64,000 nucleotides of DNA from Mesorhizobium temperatum (GTDB lineage: Bacteria > Pseudomonadota > Alphaproteobacteria > Rhizobiales > Rhizobiaceae): positions 1-64,000 of the forward strand of contig NZ_NPKJ01000015.1 of assembly GCF_002284575.1 (NCBI RefSeq), written 5' to 3'. A program made the translations under genes and the position numbers. Within the stretch, counting starts at the first letter, position 1. Each line of letters opens with the position of its first letter. Below the pieces are notes generated by a model. It did not search any database and was not told where the DNA came from. It saw only the letters and a program-made list of their open reading frames with translations. This document shows positions 34,352 through 43,976 of the stretch, one piece after another.

Positions 34352-35155
34352 ATGACATTTCACATGAAGCTCAAATCATCCCTCGCCGCCGTGCTGATGC
34401 TCGGCGGCCTTGGCCTTGCCACCCAGGCCGCCAATGCCGACGCGGTCGACGACATCACCAAGGCCGGCGCCATCAATGTCGGCATTTTCTCCGACTTTCC
34501 GCCCTTCTCCTCGGCCAGTGCCGATATGAGCATCAAGGGTTATGACATCGACGTGGCGCAGTTCATCGCCGACCAGCTCAAGGTCAAGCTCAACCTGGTC
34601 AGCGTCACCGGCCAGAACCGCATCCCGTATCTTACCGACAAGCGCGTCGATATCCTGATGAGCGTCGGCTACTCCAAGGAACGCGAGCAGGTGATCGATT
34701 TCGCCGCCGCCTACGCGCCCTATTATATCGCCGTCATCGGCCCGGCCGCGCTCAAGGTCGAAGGCAAGGACGACCTCGCCGACAAGTCGATCGCCGTCAA
34801 CCGCGGCACGCTGGAGGACACGTCGCTGACCGAGGCAGCACCCGCCTCGGCCGACATCCGCCGTTTCGACAACTACAACTCCGTCATCCAGGCCTTCATC
34901 TCGGGTCAGACCCAGCTGATGGTCGTCGGCAACGATGTCGGCGCCCAGGTGCTCGCCCGCCAGGAGGCACTGAAGCCGGAACAGAAGTTCCAGCTTCTCA
35001 CCTCGCCCTCACATATCGGCCTCAACAAGAACGAGGACCGCCTGAAGCAAGCGGTCAACGACGCGGTCGCCAAGATGCTGGCCGACGGCAAGCTGGACGA
35101 AAGCTCGAAAGCCTGGCTCAAAACACCGCTCAATCCCGACAACCTCAAGGATTGA
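34352..35155 (+). CDS. Polar amino-acid ABC importer, binding protein
   Basis: A 267-residue type II binding protein (SBP_bac_3). Signal peptide up to about residue 30 (L-M-L-G-G-L-G-L-A-T-Q-A-A-N-A-D-A). Then A-I-N-V-G-I-F-S-D-F-P-P-F and G-Y-D-I-D-V-A-Q-F-I-A-D, the usual start of the mature lobe. Likely ligand is a cationic or guanidino compound, because it follows agmatinase, but that is inference. It is the first of three importer genes on this strand; no ATPase gene follows. Confidence 0.87.
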   Translation: MTFHMKLKSSLAAVLMLGGLGLATQAANADAVDDITKAGAINVGIFSDFPPFSSASADMSIKGYDIDVAQFIADQLKVKLNLVSVTGQNRIPYLTDKRVDILMSVGYSKEREQVIDFAAAYAPYYIAVIGPAALKVEGKDDLADKSIAVNRGTLEDTSLTEAAPASADIRRFDNYNSVIQAFISGQTQLMVVGNDVGAQVLARQEALKPEQKFQLLTSPSHIGLNKNEDRLKQAVNDAVAKMLADGKLDESSKAWLKTPLNPDNLKD

Positions 35156-35176
35156 TCTCCGGGGTAAGGACCTATC

Positions 35177-35845
35177 ATGGGCTACAGCCTCGACTTCGGC
35201 TGGCTTGCCGATGCGACAGGTGCAATCGCGCGCGGGGCGGCCATGACGATCCTGTTGATCGCCGTGACCACGCTCGCGGGAACATTCCTCAGCATCCTCG
35301 GTGCGGCAGGGCGGCGAAACGGCCCCCTGCTGCTCAAGCGGGCGATCGGCGTCTATGTCGAGGTTATCAGGAACACGCCGTTCCTGGTGCAGCTGTTCTT
35401 CATCTTCTTCGGACTGCCCAGCATCGGCATAAGGCTCGATCCGCTGCTGGCCGCCATGTTGGCAATGACGCTCAACATGGCGGCCTACACGATCGAGATC
35501 GTCGGCGCCGGGCTCGATGCGGTGCCGCGCGGACAGACGGAAGCAGCACTGGCGCTTGGCCTCCGGCTGCGCCAGGTGTTCGTCAAGATCGTGCTGCCGC
35601 AGGCGCTCAAGGTGATCTTTCCGGCGCTGACCAGCCAGATCATCATCATGATGCTGGAGTCGGCCGTGGTGTCGCAGATCGCGGTGCGCGAACTGACCTA
35701 CGAGGCCGACATGCTGCAGGCGCGCACCTTCCGTGCTTTCGAGACCTATTTCGTGGTGACGATCGTCTATCTCGTCCTGTCGATGGGGCTGCGCCGGCTG
35801 CTGGTCAGCGGCGGCCGCCGCGCGCTGGGAGCCGGCGTGTCATGA
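35177..35845 (+). CDS. Polar amino-acid ABC importer, permease (HisM/GlnP type)
   Basis: A 222-residue inner-membrane permease. The family's E-V-I-R-N-T-P-F-L-V-Q-L motif is at residues about 56-67 and the coupling loop is A-A-Y-T-I-E-I-V-G-A-G-L-D-A-V-P-R-G-Q-T-E-A-A. It overlaps the next permease by 4 bases (ATGA). Confidence 0.88.
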   Translation: MGYSLDFGWLADATGAIARGAAMTILLIAVTTLAGTFLSILGAAGRRNGPLLLKRAIGVYVEVIRNTPFLVQLFFIFFGLPSIGIRLDPLLAAMLAMTLNMAAYTIEIVGAGLDAVPRGQTEAALALGLRLRQVFVKIVLPQALKVIFPALTSQIIIMMLESAVVSQIAVRELTYEADMLQARTFRAFETYFVVTIVYLVLSMGLRRLLVSGGRRALGAGVS

Positions 35846-36489
35846 TCGAATTCACCTTCTGGGATATCGTCCGCAACCTTCTGCTCGCCGCGCGCTGGAC
35901 GGTGCTTCTGTCGCTGGCGGCCTTCGTCGGCGGCGGTGTGGTCGGCATGGTCGTGCTGTTCGTCAGGATCGCCAAGAATAAATGGGCGCGGCGCCTTGCG
36001 TCGGGCTACATCGCGCTTTTCCAGGGAACGCCGCTGCTCATGCAGCTCTTCCTGATGTTCTTCGGCCTGCCGATGCTGGGCTTGCGCATCGAGCCTTGGA
36101 CCGCGGCTGCGCTCGGCCTCACCTTCTTCGCCAGTGCCTATCTGGCTGAAATCTGGCGCGGCGGCGTCGATGCGCTGCCACGTGGCCAGTGGGACGCCGG
36201 TGCCAGCCTCGGCCTCCACTACCTGCAGGAACTGAGGCTGATCATCCTGCCGCAAGCGTTTTCGATCACCCGCGCCCCGACCGTCGGTTTCCTGGTGCAG
36301 CTGATCAAGTCGACCGCGCTGACCTCGATCATCGGTTTCGAGGAACTGGTCAGGACATCGAACGCGATCAACAACGCGACCTTCGAGCCCTTCACCGTCT
36401 ACGGGCTGGTGGCGCTGATCTTCTTCCTCATGTGCTTCCCGCTGACGCAATATGCACGCTCGCTTGAACGACGGGCGACTACAAACTAG
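35842..36489 (+). CDS. Polar amino-acid ABC importer, second permease
   Basis: A 215-residue permease partner of the previous protein. Motifs F-Q-G-T-P-L-L-M-Q-L and S-A-Y-L-A-E-I-W-R-G-G-V-D-A-L-P-R-G-Q match the family. Starting at ATG 35842 gives the expected overlap with the previous gene. The usual third component, a GlnQ/HisP ATPase, is absent here; the next gene is an unrelated small lipoprotein, so this importer must share an ATPase encoded elsewhere or be incomplete. Confidence 0.87.
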   Translation: MIEFTFWDIVRNLLLAARWTVLLSLAAFVGGGVVGMVVLFVRIAKNKWARRLASGYIALFQGTPLLMQLFLMFFGLPMLGLRIEPWTAAALGLTFFASAYLAEIWRGGVDALPRGQWDAGASLGLHYLQELRLIILPQAFSITRAPTVGFLVQLIKSTALTSIIGFEELVRTSNAINNATFEPFTVYGLVALIFFLMCFPLTQYARSLERRATTN

Positions 36490-36681
36490 CAAGCTGCCTC
36501 TGCGCTTAGCGTTCGAATGCCTTCTTTTGGGTCAAAAGCAGTCATTGGGGGATTATCCGGTTCCGCGTTGTGAAAAACGATTGGTGACGATAACCGTGTT
36601 TCCGTCTGCCTCTTCGGAGCTATCTCCTTGTTGGAAGAAGAGTTCTGTGTACTCTCACAATGCTTTATCAAGGGCTTGGGG

Positions 36682-37047
36682 ATGAGAATTGCAATGTTCG
36701 TCGCGTTGGCCGCGACAGCGGCTGGATGCGCGACCTCTCCGGTCGACTATGGAGCGTCGCTTTCGAAGCAAGACCGGAAATGGGCGTCGCCGGAATGCCG
36801 GCAAGCCCGCATGGAGGCTTCGGACTACGACGCTCGCGAAAAAAAGCAGCCGGGCTGGGGAACCGGCGTCTTTCTTGGCCCGTACGGGTTGGGGCTCGCA
36901 GCAGCCATCAAGGAGCACCAGCAGAAGCAACGAAAATTGTTCGCCCGCGAGGTGCACCTGCGGTGCTCAAGTCTTCCACTGCCAAAGGAGTTGCAAAGCG
37001 ATTTTAGCCCCCAGGCCGCGAGTGCAAATCGGACGAAATATCCATAG
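36682..37047 (+). CDS. Small hypothetical lipoprotein
   Basis: A 121-residue protein with a lipoprotein signal (M-R-I-A-M-F-V-A-L-A-A-T-A-A-G-C), predicting lipidation of Cys16 and anchoring in the inner or outer membrane. The mature part has W-A-S-P-E-C-R-Q-A-R and a G-T-G-V-F-L-G-P-Y-G-L-G-L-A-A-A hydrophobic segment, with two more Cys. No known domain is recognised. The gene sits alone after the importer; 190 bases upstream hold nothing I can assign. Confidence 0.65.
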   Translation: MRIAMFVALAATAAGCATSPVDYGASLSKQDRKWASPECRQARMEASDYDAREKKQPGWGTGVFLGPYGLGLAAAIKEHQQKQRKLFAREVHLRCSSLPLPKELQSDFSPQAASANRTKYP

Positions 37048-37087
37048 ACGTAACTACCCTGCCCTCCTCGTGACGAAGCCGCTTTCA

Positions 37088-38491
37088 TCAATGCCCAAAG
37101 GAAAGCGGCGGCGCGATCCTGTCGCGCCGCAGCCAGCGCCCCAGAAGCAGCGCCGCTACCACCGCCAGCCCCAATGACAGGCCGATCCAGATGCCGACGC
37201 CGTCGAGCCCGGAATAGAAGGCGAGCAGCACGCCGAGCGGCAGGCCGATGCCCCAATAGCCGATCGCCGCATAGATCATCGGCACCTTGGTGTCGTGCAG
37301 GCCGCGCAGCATGCCGGCCGCCACGGCCTGCGCGCCGTCGAAAATCTGGAACAGCGCGGCAAAGGCCAGGAACGACACCGCGAGCCCGATCACCCTGGCA
37401 TTGGCCGGGTCACCGAGATTGATGAAGGCGCTGATCAGCAGCTGCGGCCACAGGATCATCACCAACCCCATCAGCGCCATGAACGACACGCCGATGACAA
37501 AGGCGGTCCAGCCGGCGCGGGAAACCCCTTCCGGGTTGCCGGCGCCATGAGCGAGCCCGACGCGCACCGTCGCCGCCTGGTTGAGGCCGAGCGGCACCAT
37601 GAAGCTGACCGAGGCGATCTGGATGGCGATGGCATGCGCCGCGAGCGAGGCCGCGTCGATCAGGCCCATGAGAAGGGCTGCGGCGTTGAAGATCGTCACC
37701 TCGAAGGCGAGGAGGCCGGCGATCGGCAGGCCGAGCCGCAGCAGGCCCTTAAAGCGTGGCCAGTCGGCCCGCCAGAAGCGCCCGAACAGCTGATAACGGC
37801 GAAACTTCGGCTCAAGCATCACCACAGCCGCCATGCCGGCGAACATCAGCGTGCTGGACAGCGTGGTGGCGAGGCCCGAGCCGGCGATGCCCATCGAAGG
37901 GGCGCCGAGATTGCCGAACATGAACACCCAGTTAAAGAAAACGTTGCAGGCGACGGCAACGAAGACGATGACCAGCGCCCAACCCGGCCGCTCCAGCGCC
38001 GAGATGAACGAGCGCAGGACGATATAGCCGTAGAAGGGCAGCACCGCCCATTCGAGCCAGCGCAGGTAGATGCCGGCCTGATGCGCCAGCGCCGGCTCCT
38101 GGCCCATGGCCAGCAACACAGCCTCACCGTACCAGAGAAAAATCCAGATCGGGATTGAGATGAGGATCGCCAGCCACAGGCCCTGCCGCACGGTGCGGCG
38201 CAGATCGCGCACGGAGTGACGACGGCGGCCGAGTTCCGTGGCGATCATCGGCGAGGTCGCCAGCATCAGGCCAAGCCCGAAGATCAGCGGCATGAAATAG
38301 AGGTTGGCCCCGAGCGCGCCGCTGGCCAATGTGTCCGGACCCAGCCGCCCCATCATCATGACATCGGTGGCGGTCATCGCGGTCTGGCCGAGATTGGTGA
38401 GCACCATCGGCCAGGCGAGCGCCAGCGTCGCCCTGATTTCCTGACGCCAAAGGTTTTCCGGCGCGCGAGCGCCGGCTTCGATCGCAGACAT
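37088..38491 (-). CDS. MATE-family multidrug efflux transporter (NorM-like)
   Basis: A 467-residue protein with 12 predicted helices in two homologous halves of the MATE fold. Characteristic motifs are [27 protein letters not shown] near residue 25, and the second-half counterpart [13 protein letters not shown] near 260. It uses a Na+ or H+ gradient to export cationic drugs or metabolites. ATG 38491 is preferred to the upstream ATG at 38524, as M-S-A-I matches typical starts. Stands alone, convergent with the lipoprotein gene. Confidence 0.88.
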   Translation of the reverse strand: MSAIEAGARAPENLWRQEIRATLALAWPMVLTNLGQTAMTATDVMMMGRLGPDTLASGALGANLYFMPLIFGLGLMLATSPMIATELGRRRHSVRDLRRTVRQGLWLAILISIPIWIFLWYGEAVLLAMGQEPALAHQAGIYLRWLEWAVLPFYGYIVLRSFISALERPGWALVIVFVAVACNVFFNWVFMFGNLGAPSMGIAGSGLATTLSSTLMFAGMAAVVMLEPKFRRYQLFGRFWRADWPRFKGLLRLGLPIAGLLAFEVTIFNAAALLMGLIDAASLAAHAIAIQIASVSFMVPLGLNQAATVRVGLAHGAGNPEGVSRAGWTAFVIGVSFMALMGLVMILWPQLLISAFINLGDPANARVIGLAVSFLAFAALFQIFDGAQAVAAGMLRGLHDTKVPMIYAAIGYWGIGLPLGVLLAFYSGLDGVGIWIGLSLGLAVVAALLLGRWLRRDRIAPPLSFGH

Positions 38492-38785
38492 TTTGTCGCC
38501 TATCCGATTGCGGCGCGTCGGCAAAAAGCCGGAAGCCGCGTCTCAGCGCGGAAAATGGCCGTGATCGGCCCGGATTCCGCATTAACCGCACGGCTTGTCT
38601 ACGAAATGGGCAGCCATGGCAAGGGGCTGGCTCAAGGGAAGCGTTGAGCCAGCAAGGCGTACGGTCTCATCCGCCTATTTGCCCCTCCTGTTTGGCCCGC
38701 CTGTTTGGAGAGAGCGTAGAAGCCGCTATGGTTGCGTCATTCGCCGATCTGAAGAGCGGGCAGCATATCGAATCCATCGAAAGGC

Positions 38786-39370
38786 ATGAGGATGAGCGCG
38801 TTTCCCGAAATCTACCTGGTTCGGCATGGCGAGACGGAATGGAGCGCATCCGGAAAGCATACCGGCCTGACCGACATACCGTTGACGCCGGCCGGCGAGG
38901 AGGCCGCCGGGCGGGTCGCTGAACGGTTCCAGGGCCTTTCGTTCCAGGCTGTCTGGTCGAGCCCGTCGCAGCGCGCCTTCAAGACTTGTACGCTGGCCGG
39001 CTTCGGTTCGGCCGGCGTGAAGAAGGCCGATCTGGCGGAATGGGATTACGGCGCTTACGAGGGCCTGACCACGAAGCAGATCCTTGTCCAGCGTCCCGGC
39101 TGGCGTCTGTTTCGCGACGGCTGCCCTGACGGCGAGGCGGCAGAGGATGTCGGCGCGAGGGCGGATCGGATTGTCAATGAACTGCGTGGCGTCAACGACA
39201 ATGTCCTGGTGTTTTCAAGCTCGCATTTCCTGCGGGTCCTGGCCGCGCGATGGCTCGGCCTGCCGCCGCAAGATGGCGCCCTGTTCGTCCTGGATACCGC
39301 CAGCACAAGCGTGCTCGGCTATGAGCACGACCTTGGCGAACCAATTATCCGGCGATGGAACCAGAGATAG
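38786..39370 (+). CDS. Histidine phosphatase family protein
   Basis: A 194-residue phosphoglycerate-mutase-like phosphatase. Catalytic motif L-V-R-H-G-E-T-E-W is at residues 11-19, with a second active-site His in S-S-H-F-L-R-V-L. Also visible are P-L-T-P-A-G-E and W-S-S-P-S-Q-R-A. The active-site set matches broad-specificity sugar- or nucleotide-phosphate phosphatases, and no single substrate can be named. The ATG pair at 38786/38792 both fit. It ends just before the convergent pentulose kinase gene. Confidence 0.87.
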   Translation: MRMSAFPEIYLVRHGETEWSASGKHTGLTDIPLTPAGEEAAGRVAERFQGLSFQAVWSSPSQRAFKTCTLAGFGSAGVKKADLAEWDYGAYEGLTTKQILVQRPGWRLFRDGCPDGEAAEDVGARADRIVNELRGVNDNVLVFSSSHFLRVLAARWLGLPPQDGALFVLDTASTSVLGYEHDLGEPIIRRWNQR

Positions 39371-39389
39371 CAGCACAAGCCATTCGAGC

Positions 39390-40976
39390 TTATCTGATTT
39401 CGTCCAGCGCCTGCCTCTGCCGATGCATCTCTAAAAACACGCGGTAGTCGCGGTCGAACCGGCCGGCGGCCGCCGAATTGGGCTCTCGCGTCTTGCCGCC
39501 TTGCTGCATGGCGACGCAAGCGGCGTTCAAATCGGGAAAAAGCCCGGCCGCGGTGGCGGCGATCATGCCGGTGCCGAGCAGGACCGCCTCGTCGGCCAGC
39601 GGCTCGACCACCGTGCAGCCGGTGGCGTCGGCATAAAGCTCCATCAACAGCGCGTTCTTGGTGTGACCGCCGGTGACATGCAGCGTGTCGATCAGATAGC
39701 CGTTCTCGTTCAGGGCTTCCAGCACATGGCGTACGCCAAGCGCGATGGCGACGGCGGTGCGCCAATACAGCTTGCACAGGCTGTCGAAGGAGGACTCCAG
39801 CGTCAGTCCGCTGATGACGCCGACGGCATGCGGATCGGCGAGTGGCGAGCGGTTGCCGTGGAAATCCGGCAGCACATGCAGCCTTGCCGCAAGGTTCTCG
39901 CCCTCGACGGCGCGCAACTCGGCAACGCGCCGGGCGATCCTGGCGTGCATGGCGGCGTCCGGCTCCCCGCCGGCGCCATGCCAGCGGATGATATGGTCGA
40001 GCAGCGCGCCGGTGGCCGATTGGCCGCCTTCCGACAGCCAAAGCCGGGGAAGCGCCGCGCCATAATACGGGCCCCAGACGCCGGCAAAGGGTTGCGGGTC
40101 GGGCGACATCGCCATGACGCAGCTCGAGGTGCCGGCGATCAACGCCAGATGCCGGCCGATGTTGGTTTCGTCGCCGGCAAAACCGCCGAGCACGCCGAGC
40201 GCGCCGGCATAGGCGTCAATGACGCCGGCGCCGACCCGGCATTTTTCGGTAAGGCCAAGCTCACCCGCAGCTTCCGCACTCAGCCGGCCGATATCGGCGC
40301 CCACCGGGCTGGCCTTGTCAGGCAGATTGCCATGCTCGAAAAGATCGCCGAGCCCGACCGCGTCGAAGAAGTCGTGCCGCCAGCCGGTCTCTTCATGCGC
40401 CAGATAGGTCCATTTGGCGGTCAGCGTACATTGCGAGCGGGCGAGCGAACCGGTTGCCTTCCATGTCAGAAAGTCGGTGAGGTCGAATAGATAGCCGGCT
40501 TCGTTCCATGTTCCGGGCAGGTTGCGCTTCAGCCACATCAGCTTCGGCGTCTCCATTTCCGGCGACATGACGCCGCCGATATAGTCGAGCACGGCGTGGC
40601 GGCTTTCGGTGCATTCATCGGCCTCGGCAATGGCGCGGTGATCGAGCCAAACGACGGTGTCCCAGCGCCTTTCGCCTGACACCGAGACGCTGAGCTGGCC
40701 ACCATCCTTGCCCCGCACCACCAGCGAGCAGGTGGCGTCGAAGGAGATGCCGACAATGTCCTCCGCTGCCACACCGGCCTTTTCGCGGGCGGCCCGCACC
40801 GCAATGCAGACCGCCGACCAGATATCCTGCGAATCGTGCTCGGCGTGGTCGGCCTTCGGCCGGTTCATGACGATCGGGTGCTCGGCGCGACCGAGCAAGG
40901 TGCCTCCGGTGTCGAGAATGCCCGCACGGGCGCTCCCGGTGCCGACATCGACCGCGCAAACGAAACTGTTCGTCAA
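39390..40976 (-). CDS. FGGY-family pentulose kinase
   Basis: A 528-residue sugar kinase of the FGGY family. The N-terminal ATPase motif is C-A-V-D-V-G-T-G-S-A-R-A-G (residues 7-19). The central D-A-T-C-S-L-V-V region and the C-terminal V-T-G-G-H-T-K-N segment match the ribulokinase/pentulose-kinase subgroup. It is the last gene of the polyol operon, and its start overlaps the HAD phosphatase by 4 bases. The likely substrate is a ketopentose such as D-ribulose or D-xylulose formed by oxidation of a pentitol; this is inferred from neighbours. Confidence 0.85.
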   Translation of the reverse strand: MTNSFVCAVDVGTGSARAGILDTGGTLLGRAEHPIVMNRPKADHAEHDSQDIWSAVCIAVRAAREKAGVAAEDIVGISFDATCSLVVRGKDGGQLSVSVSGERRWDTVVWLDHRAIAEADECTESRHAVLDYIGGVMSPEMETPKLMWLKRNLPGTWNEAGYLFDLTDFLTWKATGSLARSQCTLTAKWTYLAHEETGWRHDFFDAVGLGDLFEHGNLPDKASPVGADIGRLSAEAAGELGLTEKCRVGAGVIDAYAGALGVLGGFAGDETNIGRHLALIAGTSSCVMAMSPDPQPFAGVWGPYYGAALPRLWLSEGGQSATGALLDHIIRWHGAGGEPDAAMHARIARRVAELRAVEGENLAARLHVLPDFHGNRSPLADPHAVGVISGLTLESSFDSLCKLYWRTAVAIALGVRHVLEALNENGYLIDTLHVTGGHTKNALLMELYADATGCTVVEPLADEAVLLGTGMIAATAAGLFPDLNAACVAMQQGGKTREPNSAAAGRFDRDYRVFLEMHRQRQALDEIR

Positions 40977-41656
40977 GGTGTTCTTGCTCTCGCTCCCAGG
41001 CCTGCAATCAGATCGGGCAATTGCAGCATGTCAGCGAATATAAAGTCCGGTTCACTCGACGCAAGCCGCGCTTTCAGTGCCGGGTTGCCGGCGTGCGAGC
41101 CGCCGGTGAAAGCAAGGACGCGCATGCCCGCCGCCCGTGCCGCCGCGACGCCGGCGGGGCTGTCCTCGACGACGATACAATTTTGCGGGATCGCCCCCAT
41201 GTTGGCGGCTGCGTGGAGAAAAAGGTCCGGCGCCGGCTTGCCTCGCGCCACCATGGCGGCGCTGAACAGATGCGGCTCGAGCAGCCCGAGCAGCCCGGTC
41301 ACGTCGAGCGCACAACGGATGCGGTCCAGCGTGCCGGAGGAAGCAACGCAGCATGGCATGGCGAGCCTCGGCAGAACCTGCCCGATCCCGGGGATCGGTT
41401 TCAGCTCCTCGCGAAATTTGCGCATCAGCTCGACGCGCATCTCGCTCAGATGCTGGTCGGTGATATCAAGTCCGAAGTCGCGGCCGAGGATTTCGCGGAC
41501 GCTTTTCATGCTCTTGCCGAGGAAATGCTCATAGGCGGCGTCCTCGCTGACACTGCCGCCGGCGAGCGTGATCATGCTAAGCAGCGCCGAAACCGACAGC
41601 CCCTCGCTATCAACCAGCACGCCGTCGCAGTCGAAAATGACCAGTTCAGGCGCCAT
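40973..41656 (-). CDS. HAD-family sugar-phosphatase-like protein
   Basis: A 227-residue HAD hydrolase of the beta-phosphoglucomutase-like class. The nucleophile motif is I-F-D-C-D-G-V-L-V-D-S (residues 7-17), the threonine/serine motif C-V-A-S-S-G-T-L, and the metal motif V-V-E-D-S-P-A-G-V. It sits between mtlK (no gap) and the pentulose kinase (4-base overlap), so it acts in polyol use, perhaps dephosphorylating a sugar phosphate to prevent toxicity. The exact substrate is unknown. Confidence 0.83.
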   Translation of the reverse strand: MAPELVIFDCDGVLVDSEGLSVSALLSMITLAGGSVSEDAAYEHFLGKSMKSVREILGRDFGLDITDQHLSEMRVELMRKFREELKPIPGIGQVLPRLAMPCCVASSGTLDRIRCALDVTGLLGLLEPHLFSAAMVARGKPAPDLFLHAAANMGAIPQNCIVVEDSPAGVAAARAAGMRVLAFTGGSHAGNPALKARLASSEPDFIFADMLQLPDLIAGLGARARTP

Positions 41657-43135
41657 TCAGAGATTGCCGGCGAGGTAGCGCGTCAGCGTCGTACGCGCGC
41701 CATCGGCCCAGAGCGCCTTGAGCGCATTGGCAAAGGCCTCGACGAACGGCGCCGAGCGGCCGACATCGCCATAGATGTCTTCCATGGCCAGCCAGGCGGC
41801 AGGCGCATCCTTTGCCGCCCTGGCGGTCGTCTGCAGCCGGTCCCAGCTCGGATCGTTGGGTTCGATGACGGCGCCGCTATCGGTCGTGCCGAAGCAGTAG
41901 CGGCACCAGAGTGCCGATTCCAGCGCCAGGCCGGCGACGCCCTTGCCGGCCTTCAGCCGGTCGGCGATGGTCGGGATGATGAATTTCGGCTGCCGGTTGG
42001 AGCCGTCGAGGCAAAGCCTGCGGATGGTGTCGCCAATCTTCGGATTGGAGAAGCGGTGCTCGATGAGCCGGTAATAATCCTCCAGCACGGTGTCCGGCAC
42101 CGGCGGCACGGTCGGGATGATCTCTTCGTGCTCCAGTCTGTCGAGAAAGCCGCGCACCAGCGGCTCCTGCATCGCCTCGTGGACGAAATGGATGTCCATC
42201 AGCCCAGCGGGATAGGCGATGGTCGCATGACCGCCATTGAGGATGCGGATCTTCATCAGTTCATAGGGCGCGACATCGCTGACGAACTGTACGCCGACCT
42301 TTTCCAGCGGCGGCCGTCCGTCGGTGAAACGATCCTCCAGCACCCATTGCCTGAACGGCTCGCAGAACACCGGCCAGTTGTCGTCGAGACCGAATTCGCT
42401 CGAGAGAATGCCACGCTCGCGGTCGGTGGTGGCCGGCGTGATGCGGTCGACCATCCCGTTGGGAAAGGCGACTTCCTCGCTCACCCAGTTCGCCAGATCC
42501 TCGTCTATCAGCCGCGCGAGACCGATGACGCCATCGGAGGTGACATGGCCGTTGTGGGGGATGTTGTCGCAGGACATGATTGTGAAGGGCACAATGCCGT
42601 CGTCGCGGCGGCGCAACAGCCCGGCAAGAATGATGCCGAACACGGTTTTGGGCGTCGCCCCTGGCTCAGCATCGGCGACAATGTCGGGATGGGTTGGGTT
42701 GAACACGCCCGACGCCGGATCGATGAAGTAGCCGCCCTCGGTTATGGTCAGCGAAACGATCCTTATCGCGGGGTCGGCAAGCCGTTCTATGATCGCGGCC
42801 GCGGCGCCCGGCATCAGGAAGTCGATCATGACACCGGTGACGCGGGCGCTCATGTGGCCAGAATCCTGCTCGACCACGGTGGTCAGCCAGTCCTGTTCCT
42901 GCAACTTGCCGCGGCCGACCTTTTCGCCCTCGAAGACGCCGGCGCCGACAATTGCCCAGTCGTGGCCGAGGCCCGCATTGAACAGGTCATCTAGATAGAC
43001 GGCCTGATGCGAGCGATGGAAGTTGCCGACGCCGAAATGGACGATACCGGCCTTGAGCGCCGCGCGATCATATTTCGGACCGGCGACCTCAGGCGGAAGC
43101 TTGGCGAGGATGGAAGAAGAGAGTTTCACGGTCAT
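41657..43135 (-). CDS. mtlK: Mannitol 2-dehydrogenase
   Basis: A 492-residue polyol-specific long-chain dehydrogenase that oxidises D-mannitol to D-fructose (often D-arabitol as well). The family signature K-x-x-x-x-N-x-x-H reads K-I-R-I-L-N-G-G-H in the C-terminal part, and the N-terminal NAD-binding segment is I-V-H-F-G-V-G-N-F-H-R-S-H. Order and strand match the rhizobial smoEFGKS-mtlK arrangement. A short palindromic repeat separates it from smoS upstream. Confidence 0.92.
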   Translation of the reverse strand: MTVKLSSSILAKLPPEVAGPKYDRAALKAGIVHFGVGNFHRSHQAVYLDDLFNAGLGHDWAIVGAGVFEGEKVGRGKLQEQDWLTTVVEQDSGHMSARVTGVMIDFLMPGAAAAIIERLADPAIRIVSLTITEGGYFIDPASGVFNPTHPDIVADAEPGATPKTVFGIILAGLLRRRDDGIVPFTIMSCDNIPHNGHVTSDGVIGLARLIDEDLANWVSEEVAFPNGMVDRITPATTDRERGILSSEFGLDDNWPVFCEPFRQWVLEDRFTDGRPPLEKVGVQFVSDVAPYELMKIRILNGGHATIAYPAGLMDIHFVHEAMQEPLVRGFLDRLEHEEIIPTVPPVPDTVLEDYYRLIEHRFSNPKIGDTIRRLCLDGSNRQPKFIIPTIADRLKAGKGVAGLALESALWCRYCFGTTDSGAVIEPNDPSWDRLQTTARAAKDAPAAWLAMEDIYGDVGRSAPFVEAFANALKALWADGARTTLTRYLAGNL

Positions 43136-43158
43136 CTGCTTTACCCTTTAGCGGGACG

Positions 43159-43193
43159 GCTCTTCCCCCCGTGGAGGAGACGGGGAGAAGAGC
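43159..43193. repeat. Short palindromic repeat between smoS and mtlK
   Basis: Arms gctcttccccccgt (43159-43172) and acggggagaagagc (43180-43193) are reverse complements with one mismatch. The words resemble the CTCTCCCCGT family at 14286 and 20120. It may reduce readthrough inside the operon. Confidence 0.7.
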
Positions 43194-43205
43194 GCCTTCG
43201 CCCCC

Positions 43206-43976
43206 TCAACTCATCCACTGGCCGCCATCGACATTGTAGGTCTGGGCGACGATGTATTCGGCGTCGTCGCTGGCCAGGAACACCGCCATGCCGGTGAGGT
43301 CTTGCGCCGTGCCCATCCGGCCATAGGGCACGGCCTCGCCGACCAGTCTCTTCTTTTCGCCCTTCGGCCGGTTTTCGTACTTGGCGAACAGGGCATCGAC
43401 ATGGTCCCAGTGCTCGCCGTCGACGACGCCCGGCGCGATGGCGTTGACGTTGATGCGGTGCTTGATCAGGTCGAGTCCCGCCGACTGGGTGAGTGAGATG
43501 ACGGCAGCCTTGGTGGCACAATAGACGGCAACCAGGGCCTCGCCGCGGCGCCCGGCCTGGCTCGCCATGTTGATGATCTTGCCGCCCTTGCCGTGGGCGA
43601 TCATCGAGCGGGCGGCGGCCTGCAGCATGAACAGCGTGCCGGCGACATTGACGGAAAACAGCCTGTCGTAGCTCGCCTTGCTGATCTCGACGATCGGCGC
43701 CAGGTCGAACAGAGCGGCGTTGTTGATCAGAATGTCCAGTCCGCCGGTGCTTGTCTCGACCGCCTTGACCGCCGCCTCGATCGAAGCGAGGTCGGTGACA
43801 TCCAGTTTCACGGCATAAGCGTTGCCGCCGATCTCCGACGCGGTCTTTTCCGCAGCTTCGAGATTGATGTCACCGATGGCCACCGTGGCGCCCTCGCGGA
43901 CATAGGCTTCGGCGAACGCCCTGCCGATGCCGCGCGCCGATCCGGTGATCAGCGCCGATTTACCCTCGAGCCTCAT
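43206..43976 (-). CDS. smoS: Sorbitol dehydrogenase (SDR family)
   Basis: A 256-residue short-chain dehydrogenase. Cofactor motif T-G-S-A-R-G-I-G (11-18), Asp36 favouring NAD+, N-N-A at 85-87, and the catalytic Ser139, Tyr152 and Lys156 (Y-C-A-T-K) are all present. Oxidises D-glucitol to D-fructose and galactitol to D-tagatose in characterised homologues. The start overlaps smoK's end by 4 bases. Confidence 0.9.
   Translation of the reverse strand: MRLEGKSALITGSARGIGRAFAEAYVREGATVAIGDINLEAAEKTASEIGGNAYAVKLDVTDLASIEAAVKAVETSTGGLDILINNAALFDLAPIVEISKASYDRLFSVNVAGTLFMLQAAARSMIAHGKGGKIINMASQAGRRGEALVAVYCATKAAVISLTQSAGLDLIKHRINVNAIAPGVVDGEHWDHVDALFAKYENRPKGEKKRLVGEAVPYGRMGTAQDLTGMAVFLASDDAEYIVAQTYNVDGGQWMS

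Noticed and set aside
38492..38785. Short plus-strand frames between MATE and phosphatase genes
   Set aside because: Arginine-rich shadows with no ribosome-binding site or recognisable sequence; I see nothing supportable here.
41021..42994. Plus-strand frame of 657 codons
   Set aside because: Antisense shadow of the HAD and mtlK genes, whose catalytic motifs are clear.
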